In this document: in pieces, positions 26,681-33,787 of the stretch | How the letters are laid out: each line of letters begins with the position of its first letter | Position numbering within the stretch: position 1 is the stretch's first letter | DNA from: Mucilaginibacter limnophilus | Lineage (GTDB): Bacteria; Bacteroidota; Bacteroidia; Sphingobacteriales; Sphingobacteriaceae | Direction: 5' to 3' | Length of the DNA stretch: 64,000 nucleotides | Assembly: GCF_004005815.1 (NCBI RefSeq) | Contig: NZ_SACK01000001.1 | Span: 124,001-188,000 of the forward strand | Position numbers and translations under genes: made by a program | Notes under the pieces: generated by a model | Told to the model about the DNA's origin: nothing | Seen by the model: the letters and a program-made list of their open reading frames with translations, nothing else | Databases searched by the model: none

Positions 26681-27568
26681 ATGAAACAATTTGTATCGGT
26701 AATTATACCAGTTTATAAAGATTGGTACAGGCTTGCCTTATGCCTAAATGCATTGTCTATACAAACCTATGGTTCTAAATCATTTGAAATAATTGTAGTT
26801 AACAATTGCCCCCATGATGAGGTACCTGACGGATTTTATGTACCGGATAATTGTAATATAATTAATGAAGAAAAACCCGGTTCATATGCGGCGCGCAACA
26901 CCGGGATACGTGTTGCTGCCGGAGAAATTATTGCCTTTACTGATTCAGATTGTATACCTCATCCCAACTGGATAGAAAATGGCGTACATGCTTTGGTGGC
27001 TGATGCAGATTACAGTAGGGTTGCCGGCCGTATCAAGCTTTATTTTAACTCAGACAGGTTAAACACGGCAGAGCTTTATGAGAAAATTTATGCCTTTAAC
27101 CAGGATATTTATGTTAAGCATGATGGTACCGGTGTTACAGCTAATCTTTTTACATATCAGCATGTGTTTAAGTATACTGGTTTATTTAATGACAATCTTT
27201 TATCAGGAGGCGACTATGAGTGGTCGGTTAGAGCACGGGATGACGGTTTTAAAATTAAATATTGCGCAAGCGCAGTTGTAAGCCATCCTGCCCGTAATGA
27301 CATGGAAGAACTTGTTATTAAAGCCAAAAGAGTAGGAGGAGGACAGGCGGGTTTCAGCCGCGGAAATAAAAGTTTGGTTAATACTGTTGTTCGGTTTGTT
27401 TATGATTTACGGCCACCTGTAAAAAGCCTTTCACTAATATTAGCCAAAGGGAAAGACCTTCATATTGGTCAAAAGTTTCTGGTAGCATATACCAGGTATT
27501 ATCTCACAGTTATTACCGCCTGCGAAAAGTTTAAAGTAAGTTTAGGCAAAGTTGCCCAACGTAGTTAA
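26681..27568 (+). CDS. GT2 family glycosyltransferase
   Basis: A 295-residue GT-A glycosyltransferase: VSVIIPVYKDWYRLALCLNA at the start, AARNTGIRVA, then FTDSDCIPHPNW near residue 88 with the DXD motif, and GGDYEWSVRARDDGF as the acceptor ED segment. The C-terminus is basic and partly hydrophobic. It follows the previous gene by 16 bases and is the last of the flippase unit. The 292-base gap downstream carries leader element copy 2. Confidence 0.9.
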   Translation: MKQFVSVIIPVYKDWYRLALCLNALSIQTYGSKSFEIIVVNNCPHDEVPDGFYVPDNCNIINEEKPGSYAARNTGIRVAAGEIIAFTDSDCIPHPNWIENGVHALVADADYSRVAGRIKLYFNSDRLNTAELYEKIYAFNQDIYVKHDGTGVTANLFTYQHVFKYTGLFNDNLLSGGDYEWSVRARDDGFKIKYCASAVVSHPARNDMEELVIKAKRVGGGQAGFSRGNKSLVNTVVRFVYDLRPPVKSLSLILAKGKDLHIGQKFLVAYTRYYLTVITACEKFKVSLGKVAQRS

Positions 27569-27860
27569 CACGCTGTTTTGAAACTATTTAGAGAATTAGA
27601 TTCGCACAATATCCCACTTTCACAATTTTATACAATACGCTTCCCGTCGTTCAAAAATTCGCATTTAAGCTATCATAATATTGTATTATTGTTAAGCAAA
27701 TCAATAGCTTGTTATAATAATTAACAGTTGTTATTTTTCAAAAAACGGTTCAGTTGTAACTGAAATGGCGAAGCCATTTTCTTGTCTGCAATACAAGCCT
27801 GCACTCTTCCTTTAATTGCTATCACCGGCAACCTTGCTTTAAAAACAATAATCATATACT
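27569..27860 (+). other. Long leader of the glycosylphosphotransferase gene
   Basis: A 292-base non-coding stretch in the middle of the exopolysaccharide locus. It carries the structured element at 27726-27797. I see no clear TAnnTTTG promoter and no coding frame. Confidence 0.6.
27726..27797 (+). promoter_or_regulatory. Structured leader RNA element, copy 2
   Basis: The box GTTGTTATTTTTCAA (27727-27741) precedes a nested hairpin. Outer AAAACGGT (27742-27749) faces GCCATTTT (27773-27780) with one mismatch, and inner TCAG (27750-27753) pairs with CTGA (27760-27763). The internal loop AATGGCGAAG (27764-27773) is identical to copy 1 at 13845. A second small hairpin, CTTGT/ACAAG, follows at 27781-27797. 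The element ends about 65 bases before the start codon. Confidence 0.6.
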
Positions 27861-29234
27861 ATGAAAACACGTTATATCTACTTAATTTATTTTGTAATGT
27901 CAGTTGTTGACATTATTATTCTTAACAGTTCGCTGATATTTATCAGTAACTCACTAAGCACCTGGCCAAAAGACGATTTTAGTATAATTATAACTGCTAA
28001 TTATATTTGGATACTGGCCGCAGTATTTTTGGGGTTGTACCATTGCAAGCAAGAACACCGGGTAGATAACGTATTTCGCCTGACATTAAAAAGCCTCATC
28101 CTGTTTTGTATCTTCTTTTCTTTTTATATCATTTTTTCAAAAAACAAATATTTCGGCTCCGATTCGTTATTGTTTTTTTACAGCCTTTTCTTTTTCGGTT
28201 TGTTTATGAGCCGCATAGTAGGAGTATTGTTTGAAAAGGCGTTAAAAAAACACTTTCGCATAACCAGGTCTGTAGCGGTTATTGGGCATAATAATACCGG
28301 CATGCGGCTGGCTAATTTTTTTAGGGGGTATGATAACCATTTCGCTTTTGAAGGATTTATAAACAGCGAAACTAATTCATATCTCGACGGAAGCGGACAA
28401 GTTTCGCCATCAGTAATAGATCAGCTCAAATCTGCAGCGCGCAACGGTATAAAAGAATTATACATTTCTTTAGCGCCCGAGCGTATTATGGAGTACAATT
28501 CTCTGCAAAAAGAAGCTGAAAAGGATTGCCTGCGCTTAAAACTTGTACCGGATCTTTCAGCATCGCTGCCTAATCATCTAAAGTTAAGCTATATGGGTGA
28601 GTTTCCGGTGCTTACACACCGTCACGAGCCTTTGGAAGAAATCAGTAACAGGTTTAAAAAGAGGTTGTTTGACCTGGTATTCAGTTCATTGGTAATTATC
28701 TTTTTACTTAGCTGGCTATATCCACTTATTGGGCTTATTATAAAAATACAAAGCCCCGGACCAATATTATTCAAGCAATTGCGTAGCGGCAAAGATAACC
28801 GCTCATTCGGGTGTTATAAGTTCAGAAGCATGAAAGTAAATGCTGATGCCAATAAACAGGCTACAAAAGATGACGACCGTATTACGCCAATAGGTAAGTT
28901 TTTACGCCGTACCAGCCTTGATGAGCTTCCGCAGTTTTTTAATGTTTTTTTGGGCGATATGAGTGTTGTTGGACCAAGGCCGCATCCGCTTTTTTTAACT
29001 GAACAATATAGCAATATCATAAATCAGTATATGGTGCGCCAGTTCCTTAAATCAGGCATTACTGGTTGGGCCCAGGTTAATGGTTTTAGAGGTGAAACCC
29101 GGCAACCAGAGCTAATGGAAAAAAGGGTTGAATACGATATATGGTATCTTGAAAACTGGTCAATGTGGCTGGATGTGAAGATTATTTTTCTCACAATGTT
29201 TAATGTACTGAAAGGTGAAGAGAATGCATACTAA
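27861..29234 (+). CDS. Polyprenyl-phosphate glycosylphosphotransferase (WcaJ/WbaP-like)
   Basis: A 457-residue initiating enzyme of repeat-unit synthesis. Four to five N-terminal transmembrane segments are followed by a Rossmann-like CoA-binding_3-type domain (about 140-240), a further membrane-inserted helix (about 272-295), and the bacterial sugar transferase domain. The latter has SPGPILFKQLRSGKDNRSF, KFRSMKVNAD, RRTSLDELPQFFNV and GDMSVVGPRPHP. It transfers sugar-1-phosphate from a nucleotide sugar to undecaprenyl phosphate. Placement of the initiating enzyme at the distal end of the locus, behind its own leader element, is notable. Confidence 0.95.
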   Translation: MKTRYIYLIYFVMSVVDIIILNSSLIFISNSLSTWPKDDFSIIITANYIWILAAVFLGLYHCKQEHRVDNVFRLTLKSLILFCIFFSFYIIFSKNKYFGSDSLLFFYSLFFFGLFMSRIVGVLFEKALKKHFRITRSVAVIGHNNTGMRLANFFRGYDNHFAFEGFINSETNSYLDGSGQVSPSVIDQLKSAARNGIKELYISLAPERIMEYNSLQKEAEKDCLRLKLVPDLSASLPNHLKLSYMGEFPVLTHRHEPLEEISNRFKKRLFDLVFSSLVIIFLLSWLYPLIGLIIKIQSPGPILFKQLRSGKDNRSFGCYKFRSMKVNADANKQATKDDDRITPIGKFLRRTSLDELPQFFNVFLGDMSVVGPRPHPLFLTEQYSNIINQYMVRQFLKSGITGWAQVNGFRGETRQPELMEKRVEYDIWYLENWSMWLDVKIIFLTMFNVLKGEENAY

Positions 29235-29391
29235 ATATGATTGCTCTTTGGTTAAAATTGTTGTATTTATTTCACTTTAATTGAGTATTTATATTTACAA
29301 AGAAAATGAGGCGCCTTTTTAACTTTGTTTTTATTTGGGTATGTTATTGAAAGCATATGCTTACCGCCCCCTAAATTATTTAATAATTACA

Positions 29392-29784
29392 ATGCGTAAA
29401 AAGGTGCTAATGCTGGACAATGATCCGGAGATACTGGAAGTGATGAAATTCGCATTAACCTACGAAGAGTATGAAGTTGTGACGGTAAATAAAACCGAAT
29501 GTATGTTTTTAGTGCTTAAGGACTTCAACCCAGATATTATATTGATTGATTATTTGCTGGATGGTATAAACGGAGGTGATGTATGCAATTTGCTAAAAAG
29601 TTCTGAACAATATTCACATATACCTATAATAATGCTGTCAGCCTACTACCGGGTAATTGAGATGCTTGGAAACTATAACTGTGACATCTTTATTTCCAAG
29701 CCTTTTGATTTAAGTAAATTATTACAAACTATTACAGGGTTAATTGATAATCCATTCAATGAATATAATAATATGGCAGGTTAA
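29392..29784 (+). CDS. Single-domain response regulator
   Basis: A 130-residue receiver domain with no output domain. Asp9/Asp11, phosphoacceptor Asp53 (IILIDYLLDGINGG), Ser83 and Lys103 (SKPFD) are all present. The ATG at 29392 is chosen because the receiver fold begins there (MRKKVLMLDND); an upstream ATG would add about 19 residues with no homologous character. It follows the exopolysaccharide locus and ends at a strong terminator. The partner kinase is not adjacent. Confidence 0.88.
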   Translation: MRKKVLMLDNDPEILEVMKFALTYEEYEVVTVNKTECMFLVLKDFNPDIILIDYLLDGINGGDVCNLLKSSEQYSHIPIIMLSAYYRVIEMLGNYNCDIFISKPFDLSKLLQTITGLIDNPFNEYNNMAG

Positions 29785-29805
29785 AATGCCAACAGATAAT
29801 ATTAT

Positions 29806-29832
29806 AAAGCCGCTCATATAGCGGCTTTTTTG
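29806..29832 (+). terminator. Intrinsic terminator
   Basis: AAAGCCGCT (29806-29814) pairs with AGCGGCTTT (29820-29828) around a five-base loop, followed by T residues. It ends the response regulator transcript. Confidence 0.9.
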
Positions 29833-29974
29833 TTTTAAACTTAATCAATTAATTGTTTTAATTAACTAAAAAGATATTTTAAAAACTATAGGTATTGTAA
29901 AATGTTGTAAAAGTAGTTGTCGCTTTATATTTTCCGTTCCGCTGTAACACCCCACAATAGTAAATAATGGTATC

Positions 29975-30346
29975 ATGAACAGAAATATTGGAACAAATAC
30001 AAAACAGGATAATGGAAAGTATATCATGCCTGGAAATCATCCTGTCAGGAAGTTTTATCACACCTCAGCCAAGATGCTTACATTGATTTTTAATTATCAT
30101 GGCAAAATGCATCAAACTAAAGCAATGGTTACATATGCAAACGGACTTAAGTTGTACAAAATTGCGCTTTACAGTAAGCTAAACGAGTGTAATGCAGTGT
30201 GCTGGCTCCAAAAAAGTGGAAGCATTTGGCAGGTTGTAATAGGACAAATTGATGCGGATCTTCGAGAAGAACTGATTAAAGCAATAGAATTACGTGAAGA
30301 ATCATCTGCAATTCATTCAATCGGAACAAATTATCATACACATTAA
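29975..30346 (+). CDS. Hypothetical protein, 123 residues
   Basis: A small soluble protein with no recognised domain. The middle (about 33-105) alternates short hydrophobic strands with charged residues and ends in a helix (LREELIKAIELREES), suggesting a compact alpha/beta fold. A first ATG at 29975 is used, and a later Met at codon 18 is possible. It lies 22 bases upstream of the SDR gene and probably shares its transcript. It may belong to the following stress-type cluster. Confidence 0.55.
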   Translation: MNRNIGTNTKQDNGKYIMPGNHPVRKFYHTSAKMLTLIFNYHGKMHQTKAMVTYANGLKLYKIALYSKLNECNAVCWLQKSGSIWQVVIGQIDADLREELIKAIELREESSAIHSIGTNYHTH

Positions 30347-30367
30347 TATACATCTAACTACAAAACA

Positions 30368-31243
30368 ATGAGCAATCAGGATCCTAAGGAAAAGTTTGAA
30401 CAGCCGCCTTATCCGGGGCAGGAGCAAGAAGTACCGGGTGAAACCACAGCAATGGACCCCTCCCCAGATCATGGCGAAACATCCTATAAAGGCTCAGGCA
30501 AATTAAGCGGCCGTAAAGCTATTATTACTGGTGGAGATTCGGGGATCGGCAGGGCTGTAGCAATTGCGTTTGCACGCGAAGGTGCAGATGTTTTAATTTC
30601 TTATTTGAACGAAGAACAAGACGCAAAAGATACAGCCAGCTATATAGAGGAAGCAGGTGGAAAGGCGGTACTGGTTAGTGGCGATATACGTGATGAGGCC
30701 CATTGCCGTCAACTTATTGATCGTGCCGTTAGTGAGTTGGGTGGAATAGATATTTTAGTGAATAACGCCGCTTTTCAAATGCCAAGAAAATCATTACAGG
30801 ATGTAAGCAGTGAAGAATGGGATCGTACCTTTCGCACCAATATTTACCCGATGTTTTATTTATGCAAATTTGCAGAAGAGCATATGAAACCCGGAAGTAC
30901 GGTAATTAATACCACCTCTGTAAATGCTTATCAACCCAAACCTACGTTAATTGCTTACGCGGCAACAAAAGGCGCTATCCAAAATTTTTCAGCTAATCTT
31001 GCTCAACTATGGGCCGAAAAAGGAATCAGGGTTAATTGTGTAGCGCCAGGCCCTATATGGACACCGCTTATTCCATCAACTTTCTCTGCAGAAGAGGTTA
31101 AAACATTTGGAGAATATGTACCACTGAAACGTGCAGGCCAGCCGGCAGAACTTGCCGCAGCTTATGTACTGCTTGCCAGCGAAGGTTCAAGTTATATGAC
31201 AGGTTCAACTATACAGGTAACAGGTGGAACACCAACAATTTAA
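30368..31243 (+). CDS. SDR family oxidoreductase (YhdF/YghA-like)
   Basis: A 291-residue short-chain dehydrogenase/reductase. A ~45-residue hydrophilic N-terminal extension rich in Pro, Gln and Glu precedes the NAD(P)-binding loop TGGDSGIG (about 53-60). NNAAF is the NNAG-like motif, and the catalytic Ser184, Tyr197 and Lys201 (YAATKGA) are present. The extension plus core is typical of the stress-induced YhdF/YghA/GsiB-associated group. The substrate is unknown, and a role in general stress is inferred from the neighbours (tiny hydrophilic proteins, DUF1264, BON). Confidence 0.92.
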   Translation: MSNQDPKEKFEQPPYPGQEQEVPGETTAMDPSPDHGETSYKGSGKLSGRKAIITGGDSGIGRAVAIAFAREGADVLISYLNEEQDAKDTASYIEEAGGKAVLVSGDIRDEAHCRQLIDRAVSELGGIDILVNNAAFQMPRKSLQDVSSEEWDRTFRTNIYPMFYLCKFAEEHMKPGSTVINTTSVNAYQPKPTLIAYAATKGAIQNFSANLAQLWAEKGIRVNCVAPGPIWTPLIPSTFSAEEVKTFGEYVPLKRAGQPAELAAAYVLLASEGSSYMTGSTIQVTGGTPTI

Positions 31244-31265
31244 CTAAACATAAAAATTAAAAATT

Positions 31266-31508
31266 ATGGATATCAACACAGCAAATACTGTTATGGGTGG
31301 CAACCCTATCGGTAACGAGGTAGAAACCAATGAAGACATACAACGTTTATCCGATAATCCTGAAATTGAGAAAGGAAGCGGCTATGGTCCGCCTAATGAA
31401 GGATCAGGAGAAACTGTTCCGGCGCAGGATGCCGATTATGACGGGCAAATTGATGGTACGGGAGATGAGGAGCCTGACCTTTCGGGTACCAATCAATCAG
31501 GTGAGTAA
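31266..31508 (+). CDS. Small acidic hydrophilic protein
   Basis: An 80-residue, highly acidic protein rich in Gly, Asn, Asp and Glu with no hydrophobic core (VETNEDIQRLSDNPEIEKGS, then DGQIDGTGDEEPDLSG). It is predicted to be largely disordered, similar in style to small desiccation- or stress-related proteins. It lies 22 bases after the SDR gene and nine bases before the next small gene, in one apparent operon. No family is recognised. Confidence 0.6.
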   Translation: MDINTANTVMGGNPIGNEVETNEDIQRLSDNPEIEKGSGYGPPNEGSGETVPAQDADYDGQIDGTGDEEPDLSGTNQSGE

Positions 31509-31517
31509 ACAGCTGTT

Positions 31518-31709
31518 ATGAAAAATCAAAAAGTAGGAATCCCTGATAAAGAGAGTTCAAAAGATCAGCTAAGCCGTGAGGACATTGAGCAAAATATCGG
31601 ACCATTTGCTGAAGACAAGCAACAGCGAATGGCGCTTGAAACGCCATCAGGCAAAAACAATGGAGCCAAGCCTGCCGCTTATAAAAATCAGCGTTCGCAC
31701 CACCCATAA
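31518..31709 (+). CDS. Small basic hydrophilic protein
   Basis: A 63-residue lysine-, glutamine- and glutamate-rich protein (SKDQLSREDIEQNIGPFAED, then KNNGAKPAAYKNQRSHH). It has no hydrophobic core and is probably disordered. It is translated from its own ATG nine bases after the preceding stop and sits in the stress-type cluster. Overlapping frames on either strand here are less convincing because this one continues the operon spacing. No function can be assigned. Confidence 0.55.
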   Translation: MKNQKVGIPDKESSKDQLSREDIEQNIGPFAEDKQQRMALETPSGKNNGAKPAAYKNQRSHHP

Positions 31710-31723
31710 TTACCTTAACAGAA

Positions 31724-32473
31724 ATGAAAAAACCTTGGTTAATACTTGTATTACCGCTGCTGAGTTGCGGCGGCGGTAATACAAACTCTAATGTTAAAGC
31801 AGATGGTAGTGAAAAAACCTCACGAGATAAAATTCTTGGAGTTGGTGCTAAAATAATACAGGCGAAGCAGCCACTACAGGCTTTTAACACCTACTTAAAT
31901 GGCTTTCATTTTTATAACGGAAATATCAATGCTCAAATGGAAGCACATCATTATACAGCGCAGTTAAACGAAGACCTGTATCAAGCAATCATTTTTGATG
32001 GGAACGGCGCTGACGCTAAAATAATGGGCGTGGAATATATAATAACTGAAAAGCTTTTTAAACAACTTTCTATGCAAGAAAAGCTTTTATGGCATAGTCA
32101 TGTTTACGAAGTTAAGTCGGGTGAGTTGATAGCTCCTGGGTTACCGGATGCTGCAGAGCACGAATTGATGAAAAAACTGGCAACAACCTATGGCAAAACA
32201 ATACATACCTGGCATACCGACCAAAATCTTACCTTACCTGTTGGCAGCCCTATGCTGATGATGGGATTTACAAAAGACGGACAGATTAATAAACGTTTGC
32301 TTACAGAACGTGACAAGCGCTTAAAGGTGTCAACCCGGAAAAAACGTGAAAGGCGGAAAGATATTCCATCACAAAAAGCAATGGCTGGCGCAAATGCATG
32401 GCAGGAGGGACAAATACGTCAATTTGTAATTTCAAATAAGCCGGATTCAGCAATGCATAAACATACTCAATAA
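31724..32473 (+). CDS. DUF1264 (OBAP-like) lipoprotein
   Basis: A 249-residue protein with a short lipoprotein signal (LVLPLLSC, Cys15). The body matches the DUF1264/oil-body-associated-protein family: LNGFHFYNGNINAQMEAHHY (about 55-75), LYQAIIFDGN, GVEYIITEKLF, LWHSHVYEVKSG and KTIHTWHTDQ, with several conserved His residues. Members occur in plant oil bodies and widely in bacteria, with unknown biochemical role. Here it ends the stress-type operon, and its stop codon abuts the stop of the convergent BON gene. The basic C-terminal tail is an addition to the family core. Confidence 0.8.
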   Translation: MKKPWLILVLPLLSCGGGNTNSNVKADGSEKTSRDKILGVGAKIIQAKQPLQAFNTYLNGFHFYNGNINAQMEAHHYTAQLNEDLYQAIIFDGNGADAKIMGVEYIITEKLFKQLSMQEKLLWHSHVYEVKSGELIAPGLPDAAEHELMKKLATTYGKTIHTWHTDQNLTLPVGSPMLMMGFTKDGQINKRLLTERDKRLKVSTRKKRERRKDIPSQKAMAGANAWQEGQIRQFVISNKPDSAMHKHTQ

Positions 32474-32935
32474 CTATTGCAGCGTTATCAGGTTATGCAC
32501 AGCTTCAGGATGTAATTTTGCAACAGCCGGCATAATTTTTTCAACTTCTTTTCTTGTTGCGTAACCGTACAAAGTTACTTCATGATTTTTAACCGTACCG
32601 AGTACTTGCGGGTGTTGTCCTAATACACTATCAACCTGCTGTTTCATTGGCATATCATAAGTAATTAGTACAGGAGCTATCTTAATGCGGTCAATTACAC
32701 TATTTACTACAGCAATGCCTTTAACTGCCTGTAAAACTTTTTGTTTGGAAATTTCGGAAGGGCATGTGCCTGAAAGCGTTACAGTTTTGTTTTTCACAGT
32801 ATAATTAACTGCTGCAAAACTAATTTCTGTTTTTGCTTTTGCGGTAATATCTCCTTTAATATCAATATCACTTGTGCATGCAGCACTTACACATACGGTT
32901 GCAAATAAAATACCTTTTATAAGTTTCATGGTCAA
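32474..32935 (-). CDS. BON-domain lipoprotein
   Basis: A 153-residue exported protein with lipobox VSAACT near Cys20. A BON domain (about 30-90) contains VKNKTVTLSGTCPSEISKQK and VVNSVIDRIKI; the second half (about 95-150) contains another BON-like pattern (VLGTVKNHEVTLYGYATRKE). BON proteins such as OsmY bind phospholipid surfaces and respond to osmotic or envelope stress. It is convergent with the DUF1264 gene with no gap, so readthrough antisense is possible. The second Met (codon 3) may be the actual start. Confidence 0.8.
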   Translation of the reverse strand: MTMKLIKGILFATVCVSAACTSDIDIKGDITAKAKTEISFAAVNYTVKNKTVTLSGTCPSEISKQKVLQAVKGIAVVNSVIDRIKIAPVLITYDMPMKQQVDSVLGQHPQVLGTVKNHEVTLYGYATRKEVEKIMPAVAKLHPEAVHNLITLQ

Positions 32936-33131
32936 TTTAATCTGAGGTTAAAACAGATTATTTCGCTTTAGGTTTGGAAAATATCATAAAACAATATTTA
33001 TTTTCTTTAATTGAAATATTGTAAAACAATATTTAATTAAAAGAGTAATTATTAAGCATTGTTTCAGATACTGTCTAATACTTGCCAAGCACACTAACCA
33101 TAAAGTAGTTTAAATTATATTGGCTAATTGT

Positions 33132-33775
33132 ATGAGAAATTTTGTAATGCTATTATTAATGACGGCTATATTGCTGTATGCTTGCGGAACTACAACAAAG
33201 ATAAGCGGCTCGTGGCGTAAGCCCAATGCTACAGCCAACGGTTATAACAATTTATTTATAACCGCTATACCTGTAAAGCAACATGTAGAAGACGGTTTAC
33301 AACCGCATCTGCAGGAAAATGGATTAACAATATCAAAAAGCATTGAAGTATTTCAACTGAATTTTAGTGCGCAAACCAGGCAAAAAAAGGAGTATGTAGC
33401 AAGTAAGATACATACAACCGGAGCAGATTGTATACTTACCATAAGTTTGTTGAAACAGCAAACGCAAAGCCGCATTGTGCATGCAGCAGAGTACTGGAAC
33501 CCTGGTCTGCGTTATGGGTATTATAATAGCTTTTGGAATTGTTATAGCTATTGGTACCCATCATTATATTCTCCAGGAATTATGACGAGCGAAAAATTTA
33601 TTACTTGGAAACAAATTTGTATGATGTCCGCACTGAAGAACTTATTTGGGCGGCACAATCAGAAACCTACATCTCTTCAGATATCGAAAGCCTTTTGAAG
33701 GGTTAAATAAAATATGTTTATGAACAAATGGTGGATTATAATCTAATAACTCCTGACAATACGAACAGTCGGTAA
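33132..33775 (+). pseudogene. DUF4136-like lipoprotein gene with frameshift and in-frame stop
   Basis: The 5' part encodes a lipoprotein signal (LLYACGT) and a conserved-looking domain through YWYPSLYSPG. At about 33576-33580 the reading frame breaks. One base lost from the GGAAT run restores an alternative continuation, NYDERKIYYLETNLYD, then RTEELIWAAQSETY, ending LLKG and a TAA at 33704-33706. Beyond that TAA the same frame stays coding-like (IKYVYEQMVDYNLI) to a TAA at 33773. The gene therefore shows one apparent single-base deletion and one nonsense codon. The start may be the ATG at 33120 or 33132. The downstream gene begins within 15 bases and may have been co-transcribed. The family name is tentative. 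Confidence 0.65.
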
Positions 33776-33787
33776 CAATTGATTGGT

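Noticed and set aside
29300..29345. Terminator at AGGCGCCT plus T-run after the glycosylphosphotransferase gene
   Set aside because: The palindrome has no loop, so a stable hairpin cannot form. Termination here is unproven.
31516..31890. 124-codon minus-strand frame opposite the small basic protein and DUF1264 start
   Set aside because: It would overlap two plus-strand starts. The plus-strand operon spacing and the DUF1264 motif are stronger.
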